From contig NZ_BOPG01000044.1 in NCBI RefSeq assembly GCF_016863635.1, forward strand, positions 186,001-250,000: 64,000 nt of DNA. The letters run 5' to 3'. Source of the DNA: Virgisporangium aurantiacum. GTDB taxonomy: Bacteria > Actinomycetota > Actinomycetes > Mycobacteriales > Micromonosporaceae. The notes under the pieces are model-generated. The model was not told where the DNA came from, searched no databases, and was given only the letters and a program-made list of their open reading frames with translations. Made by a program: the position numbers and the translations under genes. Positions 18,141 to 27,086 of the stretch are shown piece by piece; positions within the stretch are counted from its first letter, which is position 1; each line of letters begins with the position of its first letter.

Positions 18141-18344
18141 ATGAATCCGATCAGAGCGTGCTGGGACTATTACCAAACGAACCTCCCCCAGGACATGAAG
18201 ATCGAGTTGTGCGGCAACCGGGTACGGATCGAACCCGGGGCATTCGGCCCCCGCGGGGCGCTGATCAACGCAATCGGTGGAGCCTCGGCCAGCGCCGTGT
18301 CCGACGAACACAAGGAACGATGGGAAGCCGACCGCCCGTTCTGA
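18141..18344 (+). CDS. Small hypothetical protein
   Basis: 67 aa, no recognised domain: 'NPIRACWDYYQTNLPQDMKIELCGNRVRI' followed by a Gly/Ala-rich part. It begins 3 nt after the VOC stop, so it could be co-transcribed with it. The reading frame has codon use similar to its neighbours, but it is short and I cannot confirm it is translated. Confidence 0.4.
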   Translation: MNPIRACWDYYQTNLPQDMKIELCGNRVRIEPGAFGPRGALINAIGGASASAVSDEHKERWEADRPF

Positions 18345-18559
18345 TGCTGCGACGTGAATCGTGCCAGCGCCGGACACGAACAACCAGAGACCGTTCATCC
18401 TCGGTTCGCGGATCCTAGAAGCACCGGATCCTAGGAAGAACAGGGCCATGTTTCGGCGGCGGGATCGCTTGCATACTCGAGCGACGCCGAACAATCACGA
18501 CGTCGACGTCAGGGAATCAGCACCCCGTGAGGAGGTCCACCACGCCACACCGATTTCGA

Positions 18560-19309
18560 TCAGAGATCGAACGTCAGGAGCGGTTCGGCCACGTCGATCG
18601 GCCCGGAGTAGGAGGCCGCGGCCGCATCCCGCGCGGAAGGCCGTGGGATGCCGGGCCACAGGTGGGTCAACACCAGATGGCCGACACCGGCGGTCACGGC
18701 GTCGCGGCCGGCCTGCTCGGCGGTGCTCAGGTACGGCGCGTCCGGGTCCGGGACCCGCTCCGGATACGTGGCCTCGGCCAGCAGCAGGTCAGCGGTCTCC
18801 GCCAGTGAAGCGATCTCCGGCGACGGTCCGGTGTCGCCGGTGTAGGCGACGGCGACCCCGCCGGCCGACAGGCGGATGCCCAGGTTCGGCACGTGGTGCG
18901 GCAGCAGGCGGGTGGTCGCCACGAACGGGCCGATCTCGAACCGGGCACCGGGTTCCACCGCATGCGGTCGTGCCGCGTCGGAGACCCACGCGCCGTCGAG
19001 TGCGAGCACCGGGTCGATCGCACCGGCCAGGGAGAACACCGGCAGCGGCGGAGAACCCGGCGGCGGAGAGCCCGGAGACCGCGAAGAGCCGAGCACCCGG
19101 CCACGGAGCAGCGGGTTCAGGTCGGCGCAGTGGTCCGGATGCCCGTGGCTGATGAAGACCGCGTCGAGCGACGACGGATCCAGCAGCGGCGTCACCGCGT
19201 AGCCGGGGTCGATCAGGAGCCGGAATCCGTCGTGCTCCACCACGTATCCGCTGCACGCCTGCCCGGCCGCCGGCCAGGCGCCGCAACCACCGACCACAGT
19301 GAGCCGCAT
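18560..19309 (-). CDS. MBL-fold metal-dependent hydrolase
   Basis: 249 aa. Metallo-beta-lactamase fold with the metal motif 'SHGHPDHCADL' (HxHxDH), 'HHVPNLGIRL', 'YTGDTGPS' (bridging Asp) and late 'LTHLWPG' (His). It resembles RNase Z/phosphodiesterase-like MBL proteins common in actinobacteria; the substrate is unclear. The ATG at 19309 lies next to the divergent dxr gene. Confidence 0.85.
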   Translation of the reverse strand: MRLTVVGGCGAWPAAGQACSGYVVEHDGFRLLIDPGYAVTPLLDPSSLDAVFISHGHPDHCADLNPLLRGRVLGSSRSPGSPPPGSPPLPVFSLAGAIDPVLALDGAWVSDAARPHAVEPGARFEIGPFVATTRLLPHHVPNLGIRLSAGGVAVAYTGDTGPSPEIASLAETADLLLAEATYPERVPDPDAPYLSTAEQAGRDAVTAGVGHLVLTHLWPGIPRPSARDAAAASYSGPIDVAEPLLTFDL

Positions 19310-19331
19310 GGGAGGAGACGATAATGCCGAC

Positions 19332-20534
19332 GTGAAGGAAATCGTGCTGCTCGGGTCCACCGGATCCATCGGAGTGCAGGCCCTCGATATCGTGCGGCGC
19401 AACCCCGACCGGTACCGGGTTGTCGCGCTCGGGTCGGGCGGGGGCAACGTCGCGCTGCTCGCGGCGCAGGCGATCGAGTTCAAGGTCGAGGCCGTGGGGC
19501 TGGCGCGGGCGAGCGCGGCGCAGGACCTGCAACTCGCCCTGTACGCGGAGGCGCAGCGGCAGGGATATGCCCAGGGGCGGTACGCCGTCCCCAAGATCTT
19601 TACCGGGCCGCCCGCGATGAGCGAGTTGGCCGCGTGGCCCGCGCACACCGTCCTGAACGCCATCACCGGGTCGATCGGGCTGGCACCGACGCTCGCGGCC
19701 CTGCACGCCGGTCGCGTCCTCGCTCTTGCGAACAAGGAGTCGCTCATTGCCGGCGCCCCCCTCGTGAAGGCCGCGGTGACGCGGCCGGGGCAGCTCGTGC
19801 CGGTGGACTCGGAGCATTCGGCGCTGGCCCAGTGCCTGCGCGGCGGCGAAAAGCACGAGGTCCGGAAGCTGATCCTCACCGCCAGCGGCGGGCCGTTCCG
19901 CGGCAAAAAACGCGAGGACCTCGAACATGTGACCGTCGACGACGCGATGGCCCACCCCACCTGGAACATGGGGCCGGTCATCACGATCAACTCGTCGACC
20001 CTGGTGAACAAGGGCCTGGAGGTGATCGAGGCACACGAGTTGTTCGACGTGCCCTACGACGACATCGAGGTCGTGGTGCACCCGCAGTCGGTGATCCACT
20101 CGATGGTCGAGTTCACCGATGGGTCGACGATCGCGCAGGCCAGCCCGCCCGACATGCGCCTGCCGATCGCGCTGGCCCTCGGTTGGCCGGAGCGGGTGCC
20201 CGGAGCCGCAAAGCCGGTCGATTGGACAAAAGCCACACAGTGGACGTTCGAACCGCTCGACAACGCCGCGTTCCCCGCCGTGGAGCTGGCAAAAGAGGCA
20301 GGTAGGACGGGCCGCTGCCGGCCGGCGATCTACAACGCCGCGAACGAGGAGTGTGTGAGCGCGTTCACGGCCGGCCGGTTGGCGTTCACCGGCATTGTGG
20401 ACACCGTCGAGCGCGTACTGGGGGACGCTCCCGACTACCCCGAACCAGGTACCGTCGAAGAGGTGCTCGCGGCCGAATCATGGGCGCGGGCACGGGCGCG
20501 CGAGGTCATCGCGGCCGAATCGAGGGGAGCCTGA
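19332..20534 (+). CDS. dxr: 1-deoxy-D-xylulose 5-phosphate reductoisomerase
   Basis: Converts DXP to MEP with NADPH, the committed step of the non-mevalonate isoprenoid pathway. It has the NADPH motif 'LGSTGSIG', 'ALANKESLIAG', metal/substrate site 'VPVDSEHSA' (Asp, Glu), 'TASGGPF', 'HPTWNMG' and 'NKGLEVIEAH'. About 400 aa, the normal length. The GTG at 19332 starts at the usual family N-terminus; an in-frame ATG at 19308 and GTG at 19299 are alternatives with no better ribosome site. Clustered with rseP and ispG, as in mycobacteria. Confidence 0.95.
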   Translation: MKEIVLLGSTGSIGVQALDIVRRNPDRYRVVALGSGGGNVALLAAQAIEFKVEAVGLARASAAQDLQLALYAEAQRQGYAQGRYAVPKIFTGPPAMSELAAWPAHTVLNAITGSIGLAPTLAALHAGRVLALANKESLIAGAPLVKAAVTRPGQLVPVDSEHSALAQCLRGGEKHEVRKLILTASGGPFRGKKREDLEHVTVDDAMAHPTWNMGPVITINSSTLVNKGLEVIEAHELFDVPYDDIEVVVHPQSVIHSMVEFTDGSTIAQASPPDMRLPIALALGWPERVPGAAKPVDWTKATQWTFEPLDNAAFPAVELAKEAGRTGRCRPAIYNAANEECVSAFTAGRLAFTGIVDTVERVLGDAPDYPEPGTVEEVLAAESWARARAREVIAAESRGA

Positions 20535-21781
20535 TGGCGTACGCACTGGGGATCGCGCTGTTCGCGTTCGCCATTTTCGTATCGGTGTGCCTGCACGAGG
20601 CGGGGCACATGCTCACCGCCAAGGGCTTCGGGATGAAGGTCATCCGGTACTTCGCCGGCTTCGGCCCCACCCTCTGGTCCTTCAAGAAGGGCGAAACCGA
20701 GTACGGCCTCAAGGCGATCCCGCTGGGCGGCTTCGTCAAGATCGTCGGGATGACGCCGCAGGACGACGACGTCGAGCCCGGCGAGGAAGACCGAGCGATG
20801 TGGCGGTTCCCGGTGTGGAAGCGCACGATCGTGCTCTCCGCCGGTTCGATCACCCACTTCATCCTCGGCTTCGTGATCCTCTGGGTCTGCGCGTCGTTCG
20901 TCGGCATGCCGAACCCGGCGCTGGCCGACCCGCAGCCGGCCGTGATCACCGTGCAGCCGTGCGTGGTGACGTCGGCCGACCTGCGTGAATGCCAGTCGGG
21001 CGACCCGGCGTCGCCGGCCGGTACCGCCGGCCTCCAGAACGGCGACAAGGTCCTCTCGGTGGCCGGGAAGTCCGTCGCCAACTGGGACGAACTGCTGAAC
21101 ACGCTGCGTACGGTTCCGCCGGGCGCGACTCCGGTCGTCGTCGAGCGCAACGGCGCCCAGCAGACGATCACCGTCGACCTCGCCGCGGTGACCCGCTACA
21201 AGGAGCGCACCAAGAGCGACGGCACGGTGGTGGCGACCACCGACACCGAGCAGCGCGCCGCGCTGGGCGTCGGGCTCAAGCGGGTCATCCCACTCGAGGT
21301 GACGTACGGGCCGGTCGAGGGCTTCTCGAAGTCGATCGGGTTCACCGGCGACGCGTTCGTCGGCACCTGGGAGGCGATGAAGAAGGTCCCCGAGAAGCTG
21401 CCCAAGTTGTGGACGGCGGTCACCGGTGGTGAGCGCGACCCGGAGACCCCGATCAGCGTGGTCGGCGCCAGCAGGCTCGGCGGCGAGACCGTCGAGCAGA
21501 GCCGCTGGTCGCTGTTCCTGCTCATCCTGGCGTCGCTGAACTTCTTCGTCGGCGTGTTCAACCTGCTGCCGCTGCTGCCGCTCGACGGTGGCCACATCGC
21601 GATCAGCTGGTTCGAGAAGGTCCGGACCTGGCTCTACGCCAAGATCAACCGCCCCGATCCGGGCCGCGTCGACTACTACAAGTTGATGCCGGTGACCTAC
21701 TTCGTGATCCTTGTTTTCGGTGGGTTCACTCTGCTCACAGTCGCGGCGGATATCGTCAACCCGATCACGATCTTCAGATAA
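20534..21781 (+). CDS. rseP: RIP metalloprotease, site-2 protease (RseP/Rip1 type)
   Basis: 415-aa membrane zinc protease that cleaves anti-sigma factors or other substrates within the membrane. It has the zinc motif 'HEAGH' in TM1, a PDZ domain in the middle (around 'AGLQNGDKVLSVAGKSV'), and the third ligand motif 'LLPLDGGH' near the C-terminus. The ATG at 20534 overlaps the dxr stop by one base. Its position between dxr and ispG is the standard actinobacterial arrangement. Confidence 0.93.
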   Translation: MAYALGIALFAFAIFVSVCLHEAGHMLTAKGFGMKVIRYFAGFGPTLWSFKKGETEYGLKAIPLGGFVKIVGMTPQDDDVEPGEEDRAMWRFPVWKRTIVLSAGSITHFILGFVILWVCASFVGMPNPALADPQPAVITVQPCVVTSADLRECQSGDPASPAGTAGLQNGDKVLSVAGKSVANWDELLNTLRTVPPGATPVVVERNGAQQTITVDLAAVTRYKERTKSDGTVVATTDTEQRAALGVGLKRVIPLEVTYGPVEGFSKSIGFTGDAFVGTWEAMKKVPEKLPKLWTAVTGGERDPETPISVVGASRLGGETVEQSRWSLFLLILASLNFFVGVFNLLPLLPLDGGHIAISWFEKVRTWLYAKINRPDPGRVDYYKLMPVTYFVILVFGGFTLLTVAADIVNPITIFR

Positions 21782-21799
21782 GCAACAGGAGTGCCCCCC

Positions 21800-22966
21800 T
21801 TGACCGCAATCAGCCTTGGCACGCCCCCGGCACCTCCGCAGCCGATCGCGCCGCGGCGGAAGACGCGGCAGCTCATGGTCGGCCAGGTGGCCGTCGGTGG
21901 TGGCGCGCCGGTGTCGGTGCAGTCGATGACCACCACCAACACGGCCGACATCAACGCGACCCTGCAGCAGATCGCCGAGCTCACCGCGTCGGGCTGCCAG
22001 ATCGTGCGCGTGGCGGTGCCGTCGCAGGACGACGTGGAAGCGCTGCCGGCCATCGCGAAGAAGTCGCAGATCCCGGTGATCGCCGACATCCACTTCCAGC
22101 CGAAGTACGTGTTCGCGGCGATCGACGCCGGGTGCGCGGCGGTGCGGGTCAACCCGGGCAACATCCGGCAGTTCGACGACAAGGTCAAGGAGATCGCGGC
22201 CGCCGCGTCGGCGGCGAACGTGCCGATCCGCATCGGCGTCAACGCGGGCTCGCTCGACAAGCGGCTGCTCGCGAAGTACGGCAAGGCCACCCCGGAAGCG
22301 CTGGTCGAGAGTGCGCTGTGGGAGTGCTCGCTGTTCGAGGAGCACGACTTCCGCGACATCAAGATCTCCGTCAAGCACAACGACCCGGTCGTGATGATCC
22401 GGGCGTACCGGCTGCTCTCCGAGCGGTGCGACTACCCGCTGCACCTCGGCGTCACCGAGGCCGGCCCGGCGTTCCAGGGCACGATCAAGTCGGCGGTCGC
22501 GTTCGGCTCCCTGCTGGCCGACGGCATCGGCGACACCATCCGGGTCTCGCTGTCGGCCCCGCCGGTTGAGGAGGTCAAGGTGGGCCTGGCGATCCTGGAG
22601 TCGCTCGCGCTGCGCGAGCGCGGGCTGGAGATCGTGTCGTGTCCGTCGTGCGGGCGCGCCCAAGTCGACGTCTACACGCTGGCCGAGCAGGTCACCGCCG
22701 CGCTCGACGGGTTCCCGGCGCCGCTGCGGGTCGCCGTGATGGGCTGCGTCGTCAACGGTCCCGGCGAGGCCCGCGAGGCCGACCTCGGCGTGGCGTCGGG
22801 CAACGGCAAGGGCCAGATCTTCGTCAAGGGCCAGGTCATCAAGACGGTTCCGGAGTCGATCATCGTCGAGACGCTCGTCGAGGAGGCGCTGCGGCTCGCC
22901 GACGAGATGGGCGTGGAACTGCCCGAGGATCTCCGCGGGGCGGGCCCGACGGTCACCGTCCACTGA
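21800..22966 (+). CDS. ispG: 4-hydroxy-3-methylbut-2-enyl-diphosphate synthase
   Basis: 388 aa. Fe-S enzyme of the MEP pathway converting MEcPP to HMBPP. TIM-barrel part contains 'VQSMTTTNTADINATL' and 'ADIHFQPKY'; the cluster ligands are the two Cys in 'SCPSCGRAQVD' and the Cys in 'MGCVVNGPGEA', with the last ligand a Glu in that region. I chose the TTG at 21800 (AGGAG at 8-nt spacing); the in-frame GTG at 21791 is too close to that site. Follows rseP by 18 nt. Confidence 0.94.
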   Translation: MTAISLGTPPAPPQPIAPRRKTRQLMVGQVAVGGGAPVSVQSMTTTNTADINATLQQIAELTASGCQIVRVAVPSQDDVEALPAIAKKSQIPVIADIHFQPKYVFAAIDAGCAAVRVNPGNIRQFDDKVKEIAAAASAANVPIRIGVNAGSLDKRLLAKYGKATPEALVESALWECSLFEEHDFRDIKISVKHNDPVVMIRAYRLLSERCDYPLHLGVTEAGPAFQGTIKSAVAFGSLLADGIGDTIRVSLSAPPVEEVKVGLAILESLALRERGLEIVSCPSCGRAQVDVYTLAEQVTAALDGFPAPLRVAVMGCVVNGPGEAREADLGVASGNGKGQIFVKGQVIKTVPESIIVETLVEEALRLADEMGVELPEDLRGAGPTVTVH

Positions 22967-22993
22967 CAGCGGAAAATCTGGCAGGCTAGACGG

Positions 22994-23827
22994 ATGCTCA
23001 CGGTGCCGGTGCGGCTTCTGGGTGACACCGACGCCGCCGAGGTGCGACGTCTTCTCGACGCCGCGCCCTATGCCGGCGCGCAGGTCGCCGAGCGGGTCAC
23101 GTCCGGTCGCATGGCGTGGTGGCGGCACGAGGCCCGGATCTTCGGGTACGGCCGCCGGCTCGGCTCGCTGTGCTGGGTCGGCGCCAACGTGGTTCCGGTG
23201 CTGGCGTCACAGCCGGCGGCCGGCGCGTTCGCCGAACTCGTGGCCGGCGAGCCGCGCGGCTGCTCGTCGATCGTCGGCACCGCCGACGCCGTGCTGGAGA
23301 TGTGGACCCGCCTGGCACCGACCTGGGGGCCGGCCCGCGAGGTGCGCGGGTGCCAGCCGCTGCTGGTCGCCGATTGCCCGGCACCCGGCGTGCGCCCCGA
23401 CCCCGACGTGCGACTCGTTCGATCGGACGAGGTGCACGCGCTCTACCCGGCCTCGGTCGCCATGTACACCGAAGAGGTCGGCGTCGCACCCGCCGCCGAC
23501 GGTGACCCGTCGTACTACGACCGCGTGCTCGACCTCGTGCGCGCCCGGCGCGCCTACGCCCGCTTCAGCAATGGCCGGGTGGTGTTCAAGGCCGAGGTCG
23601 CGGTGGTGACCCGGCACACCGCGCAGATCCAGGGCGTGTGGACCGACCCCGAGTTCCGCGGCCGCGGCATCGCGACCGCCGGGATGGCGGCGGTGGTCGA
23701 CGACGTGCTGCGCCGCATCGCACCGACGGTGAGCCTGTACGTGAACGACTTCAACGAGCCGGCGCGTCAGGTGTACGCCCGATGTGGCTTCCGCCAGGTG
23801 GACACTTTCGCCACCGTCCTCTTCTAG
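22994..23827 (+). CDS. GNAT family N-acetyltransferase with DUF4081-like N-domain
   Basis: 277 aa. The C-terminal GNAT domain has the acetyl-CoA loop 'GVWTDPEFRGRGIATAGMAAVV' and the closing 'YVNDFNEPARQVYARCGF'. The first ~120 residues match the DUF4081-like domain often fused to GNATs beside ispG in actinobacteria. Substrate unknown. Its stop codon coincides with the start of an inverted-repeat element. Confidence 0.88.
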   Translation: MLTVPVRLLGDTDAAEVRRLLDAAPYAGAQVAERVTSGRMAWWRHEARIFGYGRRLGSLCWVGANVVPVLASQPAAGAFAELVAGEPRGCSSIVGTADAVLEMWTRLAPTWGPAREVRGCQPLLVADCPAPGVRPDPDVRLVRSDEVHALYPASVAMYTEEVGVAPAADGDPSYYDRVLDLVRARRAYARFSNGRVVFKAEVAVVTRHTAQIQGVWTDPEFRGRGIATAGMAAVVDDVLRRIAPTVSLYVNDFNEPARQVYARCGFRQVDTFATVLF

Positions 23828-24035
23828 GGCCTGTGTTGAAGTCCTGACCGGGCTGCGCCGGGCCCAGGCGATGCCCGGCGGCGTTGCGGCTTCGCCCCGA
23901 TACAACACCGGTATCGGGACGAACCCGCGCCTTGCCGGCGGCTTGGGTGGGCCGCCGGGCGAAGCTCCGCGGGCCGGCCTTGCCGTAGCCGCCTGGACCT
24001 CGGCTCGCCTCGGCCAGGACTTCAACACAGGCCCT
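23826..24035. repeat. 210-bp element bounded by 21-bp perfect inverted repeats
   Basis: Arms at 23826-23846 and 24015-24035 are exact reverse complements. The ~168 bp between them are GC-rich, with smaller inverted repeats (e.g. cccgatac...gtatcggg near 23897-23920), and encode no convincing protein. Size and structure fit a MITE-like or palindromic interspersed element. A very large terminator is the alternative. The left arm begins within the GNAT stop codon. Confidence 0.7.
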
Positions 24036-24407
24036 GGCTGAACGGCCCGATTTCACCGACGAGAAGCCGCCGGAACGGGACGGGAAGCGAGTGCGCCCCG
24101 CACCGGCGACATTCTTCGGTATCCCGTCGCGCCGAGATCCAGGACCGGATGAATGAGGGTTGGCCTCGATTCACAGCGGCTTCGTCGCGCCGGGTAATGA
24201 CGACTCCGTCATATGCGTAAATCATGCCCCTTAGCGCCGTCTGTACGCCACGGGTTTTCGTCGCCCCAGGTGGGGGCACCTCCCGCAGTGGATCAACTAC
24301 TACGCGAATTGGTGATCGATCAGAAGTTGCACCGGCGAACGGTCTTGCGAATGATGAAGTGAAGAAACTTTCTGAACGCCTCTTTCGATGCCGGCCGGGA
24401 GACATCA
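24036..24407. other. Intergenic region, no gene seen
   Basis: No convincing coding sequence. It is AT-richer than neighbouring sequence around 24,200-24,390 and should hold the promoter of the MHYT gene. No clear -35/-10 pair could be fixed by eye. Confidence 0.5.
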
Positions 24408-25601
24408 ATGGCAGAGGTCCACCACTTTGCGTACGGGTGGATTACGCCCATCATGGCCTATTCTCTGTCCGTCTTGGGGTCTTTACTCGGACTTATCTGC
24501 ACCTCCCGGGCGCTCAGGTTCACCGCCGGCCGGCAGCGGATCTGGTGGCTGGTGCTCGCGGCGGTCGCCCTCGGCGGCACCGGCATCTGGGTCATGCACT
24601 TCATGGCGATGATCGGATTCACGGTCGACGGCTCCGAGATCCGCTACGACATCGCCGTCACCGCGCTGAGCGTGGTCGTGGCGATCGCCGTCGTCGGGGT
24701 GGGCCTGTTCATCGTCGCGCTGGGCAAGCCGTCGGTGCCGAAGATCGCGATCGGCGGCCTGCTCACCGGGCTCGGCGTCAACGCGATGCACTACATCGGC
24801 ATGGCCGCGATGCGACTCGACGGCGAGATCTCCTACGACCCGGTGCGGGTCGGCGCGTCCATCCTCATCGCGGTGGTCGCCGCCACGGTCGCCCTGTGGC
24901 TGGCGGTCACGGTGAAGAGCGGCGGGGTGATCTTCGCGTCCGCGATGGTCATGGGCGTGGCCGTCACCGGCATGCACTACACCGGCATGTCGGCGATGTC
25001 GGTGGAGCTCTCCGAGCACGGCGACGTCACCGGCGCCAGCAGCACCAACCTGATCGCCCCGATCGCGCTGGCCGTGGTGTTCGTGGTCATGGGCCTGGTC
25101 TACTCGGTGCTGGCCGCACCCACCGACGAGGACCGCGCCGGCACCGCGTTCATCGAGGCCCGCATGAACGGCCAGCCGGCCCCGGCCCCGCTGGGCATCT
25201 GGGCGAACGAGCCGCCCCGCGCGGCCCCCGAGCCACCGCCGGCCCCGGAAGCGTCGGCGGCCAGCCGGTTCGTGCGCCGCGGTGACTCCCCGCCGGCCCC
25301 GGCGAACGGTGGTTACGGCCCGCCCGCGGCCGCCGGGCCCGCGGCCACGCAGCCAGGAACTTTTGGACCGCGTGCAGCGGCCCGGCCGGTACCCGGTGAC
25401 CCGGCTCCGGGGCCGGGGCTGGGCGCAAGCCTCGCGGAAACCGAGCCGGACCAGGGCAGCCGCTGGGCCGGGCTCATCGACCCGGTGCACCCCGCACCGC
25501 GTCCCATCACCGAGCACCAGTACGACGGCGCGCAGCCGCCCCGCCGGAACACCCGCGAGCCCTGGACCCCGCCGCCCCGGACCCCGACCCACCACGACTA
25601 G
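24408..25601 (+). CDS. MHYT-domain membrane sensor protein
   Basis: 397 aa. Seven hydrophobic segments fill residues ~1-240 and carry the MHYT repeats 'MHFMAM', 'MHYIGM' and 'MHYTGM', proposed to bind copper and sense O2, CO or NO. The last ~155 residues are a Pro/Ala-rich, probably disordered cytoplasmic tail without GGDEF/EAL or kinase domains, so the output is unclear. The ATG at 24408 follows a gggaga ribosome site. Confidence 0.88.
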   Translation: MAEVHHFAYGWITPIMAYSLSVLGSLLGLICTSRALRFTAGRQRIWWLVLAAVALGGTGIWVMHFMAMIGFTVDGSEIRYDIAVTALSVVVAIAVVGVGLFIVALGKPSVPKIAIGGLLTGLGVNAMHYIGMAAMRLDGEISYDPVRVGASILIAVVAATVALWLAVTVKSGGVIFASAMVMGVAVTGMHYTGMSAMSVELSEHGDVTGASSTNLIAPIALAVVFVVMGLVYSVLAAPTDEDRAGTAFIEARMNGQPAPAPLGIWANEPPRAAPEPPPAPEASAASRFVRRGDSPPAPANGGYGPPAAAGPAATQPGTFGPRAAARPVPGDPAPGPGLGASLAETEPDQGSRWAGLIDPVHPAPRPITEHQYDGAQPPRRNTREPWTPPPRTPTHHD

Positions 25602-25607
25602 GGCGGG

Positions 25608-26309
25608 TCAGGCCGGCGGCTGGGCGCGCGGTGGCTTGACCACCACGCCGTTGATCGTCACCTCGCCGGTTTCGGTGTTGAGCGGCGGGGCCGCACCGCT
25701 GACACCGTTGACGGTCAGCGTGCCGGTCTGTTCGCCGTCGGCCACGATCCAGCCGCCGTTGACCGCGGCGGCGGCGACCTTGTCGGCGATGCGGTAGAGG
25801 CCGTTCGGTGCCTGCACCATCTTGACCTTGAACGTAAACGTACGACCGGCGACGATCGCCGTGCCGATGGCGACGGTGCCGTCATGGGTACCGGTGACGC
25901 TGGCGCCGTTCTTGCCGGTGAGCGCGAGCTGGCCGTCGCCGGCCGGGCCCTGCAGCCACGCCTCCAACTTCGCGCCGTCGCACATGTAGGCGATCGCCTG
26001 GCCGTTGCGCACCGCGATCGCGATCGACGCCCCGCGGCCGTCGACCTTGCCGGCGTAGGTGGTGATCGGCGCGTTCGGGTCCACCGGAGGGGGGCCGCCG
26101 GGGGCGGCCAGGCCGTCGGTTCCGCTCGACGAGCTCGCGGCCGGGGTGCCCGCGGCCGGCTCGCCGACGGTCCGCGCGGCCTGATCGGCCTGCGCAGCCT
26201 TCTCGCGATCCTTCTGCGCCTCGCTCGCGGCGACCGTGGCCAGGCCGAACAAGGCGGCCGCCAGCGCCAGCACGCCGGCGATGACGACGGCAAGACCCCT
26301 GAGCTTCAT
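25608..26309 (-). CDS. Secreted/membrane-anchored hypothetical protein
   Basis: 233 aa. N-terminal membrane helix ('LAVVIAGVLALAAALFGLATVAA'), Ser/Gly/Pro linker to about residue 75, then a beta-rich domain ('ITTYAGKVDGRGASIAIAV', 'TGTHDGTVAIGTAIVAGRTFTFKVKMV', 'GEVTINGVVVKPP') expected outside the cell. No family recognised. The ATG at 26309 has GGGAG six nt upstream. Convergent with the MHYT gene, 6 nt apart. Confidence 0.68.
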   Translation of the reverse strand: MKLRGLAVVIAGVLALAAALFGLATVAASEAQKDREKAAQADQAARTVGEPAAGTPAASSSSGTDGLAAPGGPPPVDPNAPITTYAGKVDGRGASIAIAVRNGQAIAYMCDGAKLEAWLQGPAGDGQLALTGKNGASVTGTHDGTVAIGTAIVAGRTFTFKVKMVQAPNGLYRIADKVAAAAVNGGWIVADGEQTGTLTVNGVSGAAPPLNTETGEVTINGVVVKPPRAQPPA

Positions 26310-26502
26310 GATCGGCTCCCACGTCGGTGTACCTCCCATTACACGGGCCGATGGGCCGATCGGTTTAACTCCGTCGATGCCAGGATCGCCGAGTTACCTG
26401 TTTTGCGGCTAAATCTCCGGATCCGCACTATGCTCGTGTGGCGAAAGAACCGCCAACATCCTCCCAGGGTTCCTCCACCGCATCGTCCGTGGAGGTAATG
26501 GC

Positions 26503-26997
26503 ATGTCTTCCGTCCGTCGAGTTCTTCTAACGTTCGCGCTCGGCACCGCACTCGGGGCCGGGCCGGCCATCGCCGCTCCAGCGATGGCGAAGCCGTGGGA
26601 CGACGACCGTGACCACGACCGCTCGACCAGCCTCGCGGCTGTGCTGAGCGGACGCGGTGTGGTCGACGAAGACCGCGACACCAACGGCTGGGGCACGGTG
26701 AGCCTGCAGGTCAGGCCCGACCGCGGCCAGGTCTGCTTCACGTACTTCGTCCGTGGGGTCGAGGACCCCGAGAACATCAACGTCTACGTCGGCCGCCGGG
26801 GTGACCCGAACAGCGACGCCGACATCGTGGCCGAGTTGCGCGATTCGGGCAGCTGGGGCAGCGGCTGCCGGCAGGTCGGCCCGCGTACCGCGTGGGCGAT
26901 GGTCCGCTCGCCGGGCCGCTACAACGTCCAGGTCGACGGCGAAGATGGCGCGATCCGCGGCCAGCTCCGCTGGAACGACCAGGACCACGACTGGTGA
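26503..26997 (+). CDS. Secreted CHRD-like domain protein
   Basis: 164 aa with a signal peptide (RRVLLTFALGTALGAGPAIAAPAMA) and a CHRD-like beta domain: 'GWGTVSLQVRPDRGQVCFTYFVRGVE' start and 'GRYNVQVDGEDGAIRGQLRW' end, with two cysteines that could pair. CHRD domains are extracellular and of unknown biochemical role in bacteria. Confidence 0.72.
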   Translation: MSSVRRVLLTFALGTALGAGPAIAAPAMAKPWDDDRDHDRSTSLAAVLSGRGVVDEDRDTNGWGTVSLQVRPDRGQVCFTYFVRGVEDPENINVYVGRRGDPNSDADIVAELRDSGSWGSGCRQVGPRTAWAMVRSPGRYNVQVDGEDGAIRGQLRWNDQDHDW

Positions 26998-27010
26998 TCA
27001 CTCACCAGTG

Positions 27011-27076
27011 ACCGGTTCCCCGGGGAACCGGTAGGTCCGCTGGCGACCGGGTCAACGACGCCCCGGTCGTCAGCGG
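27011..27076. terminator. Double hairpin between convergent genes
   Basis: A perfect 22-bp palindrome at 27011-27032 is followed by a second stem at 27037-27050/27063-27076 (14 bp, one mismatch, 12-nt loop). They lie just after the CHRD gene (+) and just before the end of the convergent phosphorylase gene (-), so they probably form a bidirectional terminator. Confidence 0.65.
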
Positions 27077-27086
27077 GCCACTCACG

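Noticed and set aside
20435..23128. 897-codon open frame antisense to dxr-rseP-ispG
   Set aside because: Three well-conserved genes occupy the other strand; the antisense product is low-complexity Arg/Asp/His.
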